From Narthecium ossifragum (taxonomy: Eukaryota; Streptophyta; Magnoliopsida; Dioscoreales; Nartheciaceae): a stretch of DNA of 64,000 bases. Under the pieces are notes generated by a model, which was given only the letters and a program-made list of their open reading frames with translations, had not been told where the DNA came from and searched no databases. Both the position numbers and the translations under genes were made by a program. The stretch lies in the NCBI GenBank assembly GCA_963920575.1, contig OY986966.1:23011656-23075655 (forward strand). Reading direction: 5' to 3'. This document shows positions 23,719-36,300 of the stretch, piece by piece. Positions within the stretch are counted from its first letter, which is position 1; every line of letters begins with the position of its first letter.

Positions 23719-24702
23719 TTGGTCCCTCAGATTGGACTAGCGTTTAGAGTTCAAGGGTACACCACTTCATTTGGAAACTCCTCCATAGGCGTGTGCCTTC
23801 TAGGGACCGCCTATGGAGAACTGGAGAAGGGCCTAACCCACGATCGATTCTGTCCAAGAGAGTGTGGCGTTGTTGAATCGGTTCAGCATATTTTAGGCGA
23901 TTGCCCCTATGCGCATAGGATGTGGAGTCTCTTTCTTCCTTCACATGAAAGATCACTTCAGGGCTGGAACCTAGATCTCATTCTCCAATTGCTTATTCAG
24001 TCCTCGTCGCCCAATGTCTCTAACGGATGGGTGAAAACTCTGGTGGGGTATGGTTTATGGATGTTATGGAAGGAAAGGAACGATGTCATCTGGAGAGGTG
24101 GGGGTGTCTTCGCTGAGTCTCTTGTGTGGCGAGTTCGCAGACTGGTGGGGGAGTTCTGGCGTGGGAAGGATTGGTCTCACGATCCTGAATATGTACAACA
24201 TCAAAGAGGAGATCATGGTTGTGCGGTGGTCCAAACTGATGGATCTTGGTTGCCTGAAAGTACTAAAGCCGGTATTGGAGTTGTCTGTTGGAGTGGAGGG
24301 GGACGCCGGATTGGACATTCATGCAGAGAGGTCTAACCAGATGAAGTGATGAGGCAGAGCTATTGGCGATTTGGTGGGGGCTGGAACTAGCAGTGGTGAA
24401 AGGCATCAGTAAGGTGTTGGTTGAATCGGACTCGAGGAATGCTGTCAACTTCCTTAACGGCAGAGAGGTATGGGCTGTAGAACTATAGTCGATGCTTAGG
24501 AGAATATGGAGTTTAAGTGCGAGTCAAGGGGGTGTTATTTTTGTACATATTCCCCGTGCGTCCAATGATGTTGCAGATGATCTTGCCCGTCGGGCTCGGA
24601 TGAGGGCTGCTGGGGAGGTTGTTGCTTGATGTAATGTAGTAGTGGTGTAGGTGTTGGATGTAATGCCCAACCAATTTGGCTCAACTAAGTAAAAAAAAAA
24701 AA
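23719..24702 (+). mobile_element. LINE 3' end (zinc-binding RT tail and RNase H), degenerate
   Basis: A + strand frame encodes the zinc-binding region (DRFCPRECGVVESVQHILGDC) and the link to RNase H (GYGLWMLWKERNDVIWRGG, VQTDGSW). The frame breaks near 24330 and resumes in another frame with ELLAIWWGLELA, LVESDSRNAVNFLNG and VHIPRASNDVADDLARRAR. An in-frame stop follows the ESDS block (about 24486). The element ends with GGCTCAACTAAGT and a poly-A tail from 24691. It is a 5'-truncated, dead copy of the same LINE class as 15726-18042, on the opposite strand. Confidence 0.88.
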
Positions 24703-25307
24703 GAAAACAAGAAAAAGAAAACTTTGTTCTGCCTTCTTCATGATAAACTTGTAAGATTACTGTCTTGTATCGGGTGCTGAGTGCTTTCATGGTAATGGAG
24801 GCCACGAGCTCATAATAGGCTGAATTTAGATGGGTGGTTTGGTATTTTGATTCTGGGTGTTTCTTTGATCAAAAAGGTCATATCATGACACGAAATTACG
24901 TGCATGATGTCTTGTTTCCCGTGAAGACTTTTAGCTTGTATGTAAAGTTGTCTACCTAGTAACAAACTATATCTTCTCAGCCAAATTTTTGGCATAAAAA
25001 TCTCTCAGTTTCGTTGGCCATCTTGGATTGGCCAATGCTCCAACATTTTAGCTACAACCACTTGAGTAGTTAAGTGGTTACTCCCGAAGAATGTCATCCT
25101 AAGACCACTAACTTAGTGAGAGAATATATACAAAAGTTATGACACCATGAGCCATATAAAGATGGGTCTGCTGCAGGCCATGGCTTTGGACAAAGTTAGC
25201 GGCGGCCCAGCATATAATACGTTGGCCTAATGGGCTCAAAGTTCGGCTAAGAGGGATGGAGTCACTTACCAAGCAGATTTGGAAGCTGATTCTTGGGTTT
25301 GAATCAT
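24703..25307. other. Intergenic
   Basis: No gene seen. About 25060-25100 has a SINE-head-like word (GAGTAGTTAAGTGG) related to the element at 18575-18740. Confidence 0.4.
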
Positions 25308-25316
25308 TTTTATTTT

Positions 25317-26231
25317 GGGTTATTTGCATATACCCCACTGAAAAAGGTTTATTTTACATATACCTCCCTAAAAAAACAAAATTTGCATCAAAAACCTTGA
25401 AAAACTTGATTATTTGCATATAGCCCCTCGGGTTAATTGGGAATGGAATATTTGGTGCGCAAGCTAACGGAGGCTAACGGTGGAAGCTGAAATTACTAAA
25501 ATACCCTTACCCCTACCCCTATATATGCTTCCTACTCCCTCCTCCGACCCGACGATTGTTGGGGCAAGGGCTTCAAATCCTCTGATGACATATCTCCTCA
25601 TCCTCCGACGACCTAGCTATCTGCTCATTGGCAGCAAACTTCTCCCAATTTCTCTCTATTTCTCTTCATCCTCTATAGATCGATTTCCTCGTCAATTTAA
25701 CCATGAAGAAGTCTCCATCTTCTTCCTCCACCTTAGGTTCGCACAATACACCCTATATGACTTGTTGTTGCCATGAATCCTGCTCCATCTGGCAATCCAA
25801 TCGCACCAACAACAAAGGTAGAAAGTTTCTGGACTGTTCCAGATATAAGGTATTAATCTCATTGTTTTTTTTTTACATTTCAAGGTTGAATTCCACTCCA
25901 TCTTTTACCCTAGTCTTATTTTCTCAGAGCATGGATGATGCCAGTTGCCATCCAAGCCCATGCAGTAGCTCTAAAAACCCTCGCCCCAACAATCGTCGGG
26001 TAGGAGGAGGGAGAAGGAAGCATATATAGGGGTAGGGGTAAGGGTATTTTAGTAATTTCAGCTTCCACCATTAGCCTCCGTTAGCTTGCGCATCGAATAT
26101 TCCATTTCCAATTAACCCGAGGGGTTATATGCAAATAATCAAGATTTTCAAGGTTTCTGATGCAAATTTTGTTTTTTTAAGGGGGTATATGTAAAAATAA
26201 CCTTTTTCAGGAGGGTATATGCAAATAGCCC
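25317..26231. mobile_element. Non-autonomous TIR-MULE with perfect 9-bp TSD
   Basis: TSD TTTTATTTT lies at 25308-25316 and 26232-26240. TIRs are about 253 bp (25317-25569 and 25979-26231), starting GGGTTATTTGCATATACC and GGGCTATTTGCATATACC, and match along nearly their whole length. Total 915 bp. The 400-bp centre carries a small ORF with a GRF-type zinc-finger motif. No transposase, so mobility would depend on a partner. Confidence 0.92.
25703..26029 (+). CDS. Small GRF-zinc-finger-like ORF inside the MULE
   Basis: An uninterrupted 108-codon frame from an ATG to a TAG. It also fits a two-exon model (25703-25849, 25928-26029), since GTATTA and TTCTCAG flank a 78-bp in-frame segment; the spliced protein would have 82 residues. 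Residues 21-49 read CCCHESCSIW, then NNKGRKFLDC, resembling the N-terminal half of a GRF zinc finger (Cys cluster, GR-K/R-F, Cys). The distal Cys-x-x-Phe part is missing. The C-terminal tail is encoded by the TIR itself. It is probably a captured fragment of a host GRF-finger gene; expression is unknown. Confidence 0.5.
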   Translation: MKKSPSSSSTLGSHNTPYMTCCCHESCSIWQSNRTNNKGRKFLDCSRYKVLISLFFFYISRLNSTPSFTLVLFSQSMDDASCHPSPCSSSKNPRPNNRRVGGGRRKHI

Positions 26232-27089
26232 TTTTATTTTTGTTTATACCAAGGTCTGGCAATGTGGTTGCAGACCAAGTCCACAGGTATTGAGTGGCAG
26301 CATGAGGATGGGATGACAACCCCACACTAGTTGCTGTAAATAATTGTTTAGCCCTCGGGCTCAATTCATTAAAAAATAAAATAAAATAGGCTCAACTAAT
26401 CAATAAAAACAATCAGCAGCTAGAAGTGTCTATGTTTTTCGGATTCGGGGGGGCTGCCACTGCCAAGACAAATCCGGGCCATCCATCCAAATGGATGGCC
26501 AGGATTTAGTCAAACCGGGCCTACATTATAAACCCACCAAATGAGCTTCCTCACCCACCCAAATTTTGAAATCGCAGGGGGCTGTCGGCAGCGAGGGAGG
26601 AGAAATCCCTTCGCGATCTAGGGCTCCGGCGGTCCGGCCTCCACCACCGCCCTCCGCTAGACCGCCCTCCTCCGACCTCCACTGTCCGGCCTCCACCACA
26701 GCCCTCCTCCGCTCTCCGTCCTCGCCCCGCCTCCTCCGGCCTCCACCACCGCCCTCCTCCGGACTCCATCCCTCGACGGTCCGGCCTCCTCCACCACCGT
26801 CGTCCTCGGACCTCGCCCCGCCCTCCTCCGGCCTCCACGCCCAAGCCTCCTCCGGTCTCCACCACCGCCCTCCACTTTTTGGAACTGCAATATCTGTTGT
26901 AGAGCCCCTGGCCAAGTTCCACTTTTTAGATTTAATTTGCAGTCATTTGCACAGCCAGCAGTGCACAGTTGTCCGGTTGCATTTTTTTGTATAACTGAAG
27001 TTACTTTTTCTCTGGGTTGATTTCATACTGTAGATTTGCCACAACTTTCCTGCTCACTCCAAAATTTTTGATGTTTCTGTACTGATATG

Positions 27090-28171
27090 ATCGGATGGAA
27101 GTAAGATTGAAGAGAGTGTAGACAATGATGAAGTTGCTGAGATTTCTAAATGGGATTCAATTATTTGGCTAGCAATTTTTACCGCTTGGATTTCAGTCCT
27201 ATCCGAATACCTGGTAGATGCAATTGATGTAATGTTTCTGGCGCCACCTTCTTCTTTTATCTTCCATTGTTGTAGCTTTCCCTCCTATGAATAATTTTCT
27301 TGTGGCATTCTTTTATTTTTCACTTCACCGCTGCCTATGTACGAATACCAAGTTGCCTAAATCATTTTAATAACTATTAGACAGAACTTATGCTCAACGC
27401 ATTTGGAGATGGGCCATTAGAAGGATTTTATTTTCCACTTAGAGGATTTCTGTGCTGGATGCTGAGCAATTTACCAAATTGTAATTGGACATTAAGTCAA
27501 AGGATTATAGAAAGACCTATATTATCATGCAAACACTGTTTACTTAGCCATGGGATATGGAAAGGATTCTTTAACTTTCTTGCCTTTTCTACTTTCAAAA
27601 ATGTTCTTGATGTCCACTAAGATGAGTGGAAACTTTCTATGGTTGCTACATTTACTAATATGACTAGTTTTTTGCTGGAACTTTTCAGGGGGCTTCAGTT
27701 GCATGGAAGATGCCTATGGCTTTTCTTAGTGTTATTTTGCTTGCTATTGTAGGAAATGGTGCTGAGTATGCTAGTGCCATTATGTTTGCCATGAAAGACA
27801 AACTTGTGAGTATCATAGAGTTCTCTATATCCATTTCAGGATTTTTTTTGACTGACATATTTCCTTTGTCAAAATTTTTATATAGGACATTTCTCTTGGA
27901 GTTGCAATTGGGTCATCCACTCAGATATCCATGTTTGGTGTATGTCTAGAGGTTTTTTTGACTGACATATTTCCTGAAAAGTTTTCTTGAAGCAAGTTTC
28001 ACCTTGATGACTAGAGTTACTGAGATTCAATTTTTTTGTTCTGCAGATACCATTTTGTGTGGTGGTAGGATGGATGATGGAAGACCAATGGACTTAAACT
28101 TTCAACTTTTTGAGACAGCCTCGCTGTTTATAACAGTACTGGTTGTAGCAATCTACTTTTATGTCATGTGA
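27090..28171 (+). pseudogene. Captured fragment of a vacuolar cation/proton exchanger (CAX)
   Basis: Four exon-like blocks: about 27090-27228 (ending SVLSEYLVDAID), 27689-27805 (VGNGAEYASAIMFAMKDK), 27886-27937 (GVAIGSSTQISMF) and 28047-28171. They match the middle of plant CAX proteins: a linker, then the second c-repeat with the GNGAE motif. Splice sites are retained. The first exon lacks an acceptor and abuts the TIR. In exon 4 the residues before the FETASLFITVLVV segment (IPFCVVVGWMM) are in a different frame from that segment. If exon 3 is spliced to 28047, the joined frame stays open to the TGA at 28169-28171. The N-terminal half and the last helices are absent, so it cannot be a working antiporter. 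Confidence 0.88.
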
Positions 28172-28309
28172 AAGCTCAGTAGTAGCTTTTATGTCCTCCA
28201 TGTGCTGAACTGATAATGCCTTGTAATACAAACAGTTTCTATCTCAAATGTGAATACAATCAACTTTTGTCTCCATTTGATTTGTCCAATAAAACAAGTT
28301 TTGAATGTT

Positions 28310-28745
28310 AATTGTAACACATTCACAATCCAGATTGAACATTGAGATTGAGATCCATTCCATTCATAATACAGTCAAACCATACTTACAAAAGCTGACA
28401 TCAAGCAGTTGTTACACAGACAATACAATTCATTCCATTCATACAATCCAGATTGAACCTTGAGATCCATTCCATTCATACACTAACAATACAATCCATT
28501 CCATTCATACAATTCATACAATCCATTCCATTCATACAATCCACATTGAGCATTAAGATCCATTCCATTCATACAATCTAGATTGAACATTAAGATCCAT
28601 TCCATTCATACACTAACAATACAATCCATTCCATTTATACAATTCAACATTGAGATTCATTCCATTCATACAATCCAGATTGAACAATCCATTACAAAAG
28701 TTGACAACAAGCAGTTGTGCAAAATACAATCCAGATTGAACATTG
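28310..28745. repeat. Minisatellite in the Pack-MULE (CATTCCATTCATACAATCC units)
   Basis: Irregular tandem units combining ATTCCATTCATACAATCC and GATTGAACATTGAGATC, repeated roughly ten times with deletions. It sits between the CAX fragment and the right TIR. Confidence 0.85.
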
Positions 28746-29559
28746 AGAGCTTCACCAAACTCTTGAGATCTTCACTCATTCTACTACAATACAATTTGGA
28801 ATTTCATAACTTGACATTGAGGAGGTATAAGTATAACAAAAGAAGCTCCAAGTTTAGATGTCCATCAAGCAAAAAAATTCCCAAACACAGCTGTTTTAAA
28901 CAATCAAAGTGACGAGCAAAATCTACAGTATGAAATCAACCCAGAGAAAAAGTAACTTCAGTTATACAAAAAAATGCAACCGGAGAACTGTACACTGCTG
29001 GCTGTGCAAATGACTGCAGATTAAATCTAAAAAGTGGAACTTGGCCAGGGGCTTGCAGTTCCAAAAAGTGGAGGGCGGTGGTGGAGACCGGAGGAGGCTT
29101 GGGCGTGGAGGCCGGAGGAGGGCGGGGCGAGGTCAGAGGACGACGGTGGTGGAGGAGGCCGGACCGTCGAGGGATGGAGTCCGGAGGAGGGCGGTGGTGG
29201 AGGCCGGAGGAGGCAGGGCGAGGACGGAGAGCGGAGGAGGGCTGTGGTGGAGGCCGGACAGTGGAGGTCGGAGGAGGGCGGGCCAGCGGAGGGCGGTGGT
29301 GGAGGCCGGACCACCGAAGGAGCCCTAGATCGCGAAGGGATTTCTCCTCCCTCGCTGCTCGCTGCCAACAGCCCCCTGCGATTTCAAAATTTGGGTGGGT
29401 GAGGAAGCTCATTTGGTGGGTTTATAATGTAGGCCCGGTTTGACTAAATCCTGGCCATCCATTTGGATGGATGGCCCGGATTTGTCTTGGCAGGGGCTGC
29501 CAAGAGTAACTCTTGGCAGCCCCCCCGAATCCATCTTTTTCATTGTGATAACAGTTATG

Positions 29560-30050
29560 ACTCAATAAACAAAATGTTAGGGACCTATCAAGAGAGTTCA
29601 TAGGTAGGTTCTGAGTTTTCCATTTGCAGCAACATATAGTTAAAAGTATCAGCAAACTCATTACATCCACAAGGAATATGCACAAAAGCAATACAACCAA
29701 AACTGAGTTGAAAACCACCAAACACAATTGAACCATGCCAACCAAACTTTTAAGAGACTTGAACACTCCTTTGGATTTGGATTCTACAACCAATCCATCC
29801 AGAGTCCAGAGCCCTCCACATAGCATCTCCCAATGCAACCTAAATAACCGATAGTTCGGCCTCCTTGATGAAGTCAGCCTGATAAGAAGCTTTCTGAGAC
29901 CGTTCCATGATGCATCAAATGAAATTTGACAAATACCTATACCAGCCTTTTGCTCCCAGCTCTGTTTGCAGCATCCACCTGATATGATTGCAAGTTCCTT
30001 TCCAGTTCATCCAACAGCTTGCGTTATTGGAATCTTGTTCCTCCTGTGAT
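29560..30050 (-). pseudogene. Degenerate LINE RNase H fragment
   Basis: In minus-strand frames one can read pieces in the order of a LINE RNase H: a glycine-rich first strand, EAELSV with a following ALGDAMWRA helix, and VHIPCGCNEFADT near the end. These correspond to the EAE...L and H-x-x-x-N-x-x-AD parts of the fold. The pieces lie in different frames with stops. It sits between the Pack-MULE and the 3' end of NADK1. Confidence 0.5.
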
Positions 30051-30353
30051 AACTTGAGCTAATGATGTAAAACCTGCTGCCAAAGGTGATGAAGTAGAAA
30101 AGTGGACGTTATATAACATTACAGTGTTCTTAGATATACACAGGGTCTCCGAAAAGAGGGGCCTTTGAGCATCACGTATGCGATGCTCCTCCAACTTAGA
30201 TGACAGGAGAAATTATATATCCTTCTATGAAATTTTTTTTCGGTCTCTTCACTTTTACATAGATCTCTTACATGTATGTTCTGTGATTTTGGGTTACAAC
30301 CACAGTAAACAATTTGGTAAAACTGCTTCTGGTGACCCTCTCTAGAATAGCCA

Positions 30354-33300
30354 CTACTCGCGGGGGCCATCAAATGACTGGCTCTTTCTCAAGTTCCAAT
30401 GCAGGCCTTCATGGATGCTAAGCAGGAAATCATCGGTGGAGTCAACTTGGCAAGCTGTTGGAACAGGCCACGGCGCCATGCTGCAGATGAGCGCATCGCC
30501 AGGCGCCAACTGCTTCCTGTCCTTGCCATCAAAAGAAGCCCAAGCATGTCCTCTGCTGTTAAATGGTACTTGCACCCGGATAGTAACATACTCTGGTAAT
30601 ATCAAAGGCCTAAATGACAGAGAGTGTGGGCAAATTGGAGTGAATAGTATACCAGGAACCTGCATCATAATGCAGCACATTAGTAGTCATAAAAAGTGAT
30701 TTCCTTACAAATTATACACCCATTGTTGCACATAAAATCAAAATTCAATCCTCAAGCAATCATTTTGTTAAATAGGAAAAAGTGAAAAGTGCTTTGCAGT
30801 CATGCCTCTACAAAATATACTTTTAAGTTCCATTCAAGAATCAGAACATCCATGTCTTCTTTTTATTTGCTTTTTTCATCCCTAGGATCAATCTGTCCAT
30901 CCACAAATTTTTCTTTAAAAGTGAATCAGTTTTGAGGAATGTTATATTCCTCACCATTTTGCATCGCAATTGCTACTCACTGGAGGACATTTTTCAAATA
31001 GTTGAAGGATTTCAAGTCCCTCTCAAGTTGTATTGGCTCTGTGGGCAGACGACTAGAACTACGCAGGACCTGCGTGTAAAATCACGGAATTTTAAGTCCA
31101 ACTAGGATTCGGGTTGGATTAGAAGTCTAACTAGGTTAGTAAATTCGTTAGTTTTGGGCTCCATTGATCGGATTAGACTAAAGTACTTAATTGAGCCTTA
31201 TTTGCAAGAATTTGAGTCGATTACAACTCTATTTTTAACCATCACTTACTGCAGCCCTTTTGACTCCGACAGCAGCCCCTGACATGAGCCCTAGTAAAAT
31301 CGGAATCTTTTAGGCTAAATTGGGGTTTTATTTTTTGAGTCACAATAGGTTAGGAAGTTAGAGTCGATTAGAACTCTAATTTAAGGAGATTCGGCTGTTC
31401 CCTATTACTATAAAGCTGCTCCAGGCTTCTCTAATTGTATCACACGTATTCTCATTTCTCAGTTCTCTCTCTTCCAGTCTTTCCTCCTCTTCAATAGAGA
31501 TTTTGACTTCTCGACAGGCTTCTAGAGATCAAATTTTGGGCTGTTGAAGAACAAGCAAGGTAAGAGTACTTGATGATATCCTCACTTGGGTGTCAATCTT
31601 ATCTAGTTTTAAAGTTTCAACTTTAGATTTCAGGTTGTTGTTATATAAAGTCAACCAGTGCCTTTAGATTTTAGTTTATCAAGTGCCAAAATAGCATGTG
31701 ACAGTTTTTTCTAATAATAGAAGATTTTTAGATATTTTCACTGCAGATTTTAAGATTTGATTATACAAATAGTGCTCAGAGTATTGTATGCTTCTATCAT
31801 AAGACTGATCTCAAAGATCAGAAACTCCTCTGTAGTAAGGTATTTATATGGGATGCTTCAAGAATTCTAGAAAGCTTAATGGCTGCCACAGGCCCACAAC
31901 TACTAGTTGTGGACATGTAGACTTTGATTATCTGTAGAAACACGAGTACAAGTTTAAGCCAAGCCAAAGCGCAAAAATATTCCAGCTCATAAAACAGGAA
32001 AAAACCCATTATTTAAGCACTTTTAACACAAAAAAATAGTCGAGTAAAACGTGCCTGAGGGTGGACCATTGATCCCCCAGCCGCCAATGAGTATGCAGTG
32101 CTTCCGGATGGTGTTGATAAAATCAACCCATCTCCTTGCACACACGTCACAAAGGCGTTGTCACAATAACACTCCAGATACGTAAGATAAGATGACATCC
32201 CGCGGTCAATTGTGACTTCATTTAAGACCAGAAAAGGACCTTCAGCATCCAGTTCATCCTTAGCTGCTTCTCGGATAACATGGCATTGTAGCCGATGACG
32301 TAATGTGATGCTAATGGGTCCTTTGAATATTGTCTCTAAACGATCTCGATAATTCTCACTTTCTAACTGCTGTTAAAGTTCACTTTACATTCACAGCAAT
32401 AACACACAGCAAAGCAATAGCATAACGTTCAATAGAAAAAACATGGAAAGTCAAAATCTCAAGGGAACAGATATAACATACATGTATATAGTATAAAAAG
32501 AAAACAAATAATTAAAGTTCTCCATTTATCCATTCATTTCATGTGGAATTCACTAACTTAGCATAAAACTAATGAATAGTTTACACTTTGATTTAAACTG
32601 TTATCTGTAGATATGAAAGCCATTGACACACTTCTACAGGAATAAAGGTTTGAACAGAAAATGTCAAAATATTTTCCTCATGTGTAAGAGACAAACAATG
32701 ACTACAAATGTGAAAACCCAACCATGTTCTATGTTTTTTACCCAGATAATGACTATAACTGTCAAAACTCAAAGGCCAACTATGATGATATTCTATTTAT
32801 AACATTGCTAGCAAATCACTCCGACGGGAATATTTCCTCATTACGTTGAAAACATTATTTCCGGCCAATATCTAATCATATTATTTATGATGAAGACCAA
32901 CAATCTTCACTCCTTGAGAAATGGATAGCTTGCATACTTTGTACAGTTAGGTAAGCAAAAATAAATGAATAGGTGTATCCTGAACAATGGCATTATTTTA
33001 TCAGAAACGAAAGTTTTTGGTTAATAATGTCTCTGCTTAGGCTATTATACCACATAAATACATATATTACCAAACAAAGTAAAGATCTAAGCAATCAAAA
33101 ACAAATAAAAATCCTTAGAGTGAATCTATAAACCATTCTGATTAAAAGAAAGTGAGGCAATGGCATTGTTTTATCAGCAAAAAGGTTACTAATGTCTCTG
33201 CTTAGGCTATTATACCACATAGATACATATAATATCAAACACAGTCATACCATGCCATTGGCACGTCGTGCCAGCACGGCAAGTGGTTTGAGCACCTGCA

Positions 33301-36300
33301 CATGATTTATGCTGATATAGGCATCGCGCCAGCTACACAAACCTCTTCCAAGCTAAAAAATGTATGGACACAGGGTTTGTGCTGAATACAGGCATCGTGC
33401 CGATAAGTTACCGGTGCAACTTGGTTCAATTTAACTTAACCACCCAGCCACTTCCAATTCAGTTACATCAGGTTAATATTCAAGAAGTTTGGTTCCATCC
33501 AGATTTGAGTAAAGCAACCAAAATTGAGGTAGGATTATGTTTACCTCAACCCAATCAAGACCACCCACAAAATTGTGCCACATGATCTCCTTCGAACCAT
33601 CGCATAATCATTAAAGATCACTAGATAGAGCTCATTCTTGATCCTCTTTAATTATTATTGGATAAATGAACACAAAAAAATTCGTCTAGATATCTGACAA
33701 TTGACGTTTACATGCCAAAATTTCTTCTAAGCTGCTAGGTTTATTCAATGAAAGAATGTAAAGATCTTGTAGGTAGCAAAAGGATTAGAACACTAGTAGT
33801 AAAACGAGCAGAAAAGACAAAAGCTGTAATTTTCATTTTGTTGGAGACAGTCCCTCATATATAATAACTATGAATAAGGAACAGTTGATCCATTACTGAT
33901 GCTTTGAGCAGATACAAACAACAACAACTTATGTTGCAAGGACGGTTCAACACGATGCCTAGTAAACTTCCAAGAAAAGTAGCTACATGATCAGAAACAC
34001 AATTTGAGAATCTTTTGGTGACTATACAAAGAAATACTTGGAGAGTGTGTACAAAATGTCCCTAAACCATCATCACCTATATACAATTCCAAAGTGAAAT
34101 TCATGCAAGAAAAGCTGTAAGTAATGACACAAGGGGTCATAAAATAAATGATACAACGAACAATAGAGTGGTAGACAATAAATTTGATAAGGATACGGAA
34201 AGGGGTCATGAAGCCCAATGACCCTAAGGAAAATGAGACAATAGGAGGAACTGGACCTTTGAACAATGATGCTGCCTGTAATTTAAAACAAAAGAAAAAG
34301 CACAACATGAGGGCTCAACTCAAAAGCATTCTCCAAAATTCAAATCAAGAAGAATTGCCAGGTAGATATTCCACAATCAAACTCCTTCGGCCTTAAACAT
34401 GTGCATTATGCAAATCACTAATTTGGGACCTTAAATTTAACACTAAAAGGACCTAAACACCAAAAGATTGTACCTAAGAAGCACATGATGTTTACCTATA
34501 AGAACCGAAAAAAAAAAGTTAAAAAACATTCAAAAAATGCTAGTTACCGTTACATGATACCATTTTTCTCATAACAAGGTGTCGTACTTCAGAAAAGGCC
34601 CGCACTTCAAGTTGCCTTCAGGTGACAAACAACTTGCCTCCTCCTACAGCAACCATGGATTACCATGTCTGTTGGCACATCCTTGCTGACCAAAATGTGC
34701 CAAGCCAGCAAATAACCAGCATGAGGGGGCCATGCTGAGGAAATGTCCCTTCTGAAGTAGGACCCGTGCCATCGGCACCAAATTTGTTCCCATTACTAGC
34801 ATATGACACAAATGTTACATGCCAATGGCATAGTCATCCTTGATGGTAACTTAAAGGTCTGCAGGTCAACCTTCTTATACCACCTTCCTTCCAGCGTGTT
34901 GAACCATCTATCTACGCTTTTATCACATTAGATATCCACGAGACAAGATGTAGACAACCTTGACTTTAAATTAATACGGTAGTAGTATGCATGTCATGAT
35001 CTTATTCATTTTCCTCATTGCCATCCTAGCCTTTTCTCAAGACTAACGGATCAGCAGGGATTAGAAGTCTGTTAGATTTTTGACTGACGAAGACAACAAT
35101 GTTGATAAAACAATACATAATGGTAATATAATCATGTAACTTTCAGCATCTTTGTGAGTTTGATTATTCAATTCAAACTTACTAAATACTTATAGCCTGC
35201 TTAGGATGGTAGACGGGAGAGATTTTGAGGAGAAAGAGGCTATTTTTATGTCATTAAATATAGTTGTACTTTGAGTGTACAAATCATAAATGTATCAATT
35301 ATCAAATAGTAAAAGAAGCCTCCTCCAACTGTTCATGTGCTGTAAGACACAACCATGTTGTTTTCCATTTTTTATGCCAAAAGTAGAGCTTGTTATATAG
35401 TATTGGGAAAATTCTCAAAAGCATATAAACCTCTGTTCCAATTCTAACACAGTCAGTGGTTCCTACTTCCTATACATAAACCCAGAATTTCACTTAGTAT
35501 AATTAAATGACCCTCTATAAGAACAAAAGGCAAATAAGCAAAAAGCATTGTACATTCAATGTGTCACCAAAACAATAAAAATATGGTATGAGAGAATGAA
35601 CTTGGAAAAGTATTAGAACAATGATGTAAGAATGCACATACCCAAAGAACCGTTCCATCACCTCCAAGAGTTATAACAAGGTCAACCTTTGTATGTAGGT
35701 CTCCTACATCGTCATCTTTAATGCATAATAAATTAGGGCAAGTTCAAAGAAGTATTAGCTGATAACTTAATCTGAGAAAAGGCAACCAAAAACTGTTTGC
35801 TGATATATAAAAGATCCCAATGTCCAAATAAAGATAGACATCAAGGCTCACATATAGCTGTAATATCGCAATTCATTCCAGAAAGCATAGTGGAGTGATA
35901 TTAGATCACTGTGGCTGATGAACCTGGAACTACAATATTAAGAACATTACAAAGTTTAACAGAGAAAACCACTTAATGTTACAATATTGGGACATGTGAA
36001 ATGTGATTTACATACATGAAATCAAAACTTAATGTAAAAATAGTTGGTCATTTATCAAATGAAGATTTTTCCACAACGTGATATCAGTGGAAAAATGCTT
36101 CCACAACCAAAAAACCATAATCTTTGCAACCACAATGAAAGGTTTAAAATATATTCTAGAAGCAGCATTGCAGCATGTCTCCAAGCAAAAGTCAATCATA
36201 GTAGTGACTAGTGAGTTTCAGTTGATGGACTTAAGTACATTACAATAAGCACCCCTTGCAAGAATTTGTCCACGAACATGTAATATACATACTATATCGG

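Larger units (their letters stand above)
26441..29532. mobile_element. Pack-MULE carrying a CAX gene fragment
   Basis: Long TIRs: 26441-27037 and 28918-29532, about 600 bp and highly similar in inverted orientation, both starting GGATTCGGGGGGGCTGCCA. Flanking 9-mers ATGTTTTTC (26432-26440) and ATCTTTTTC (29533-29541) form a TSD with one mismatch. The right TIR has about 24 bp near its tip absent from the left. Each TIR contains a GC-rich minisatellite of CTCCGGCCTCCACCACCGCC type. Between the TIRs are cation/proton exchanger exons and a tandem repeat. There is no transposase. This is the classic Pack-MULE layout. Confidence 0.93.

Noticed and set aside
26526..26994. Overlapping Gly/Arg/Pro-rich ORFs, and their mirror at 28936-29443
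   Set aside because: They are the two TIR copies of the Pack-MULE; the translation reflects the GC-rich repeat.
28310..28745. CRISPR-like array
   Set aside because: Irregular unit length, no constant spacers, plant nuclear context; a minisatellite in a transposon.
31040..31570. Complete LTR retrotransposon in NADK1 intron 10
   Set aside because: Only an LTR-like leader is seen; no second LTR, primer site, TSD or polyprotein.
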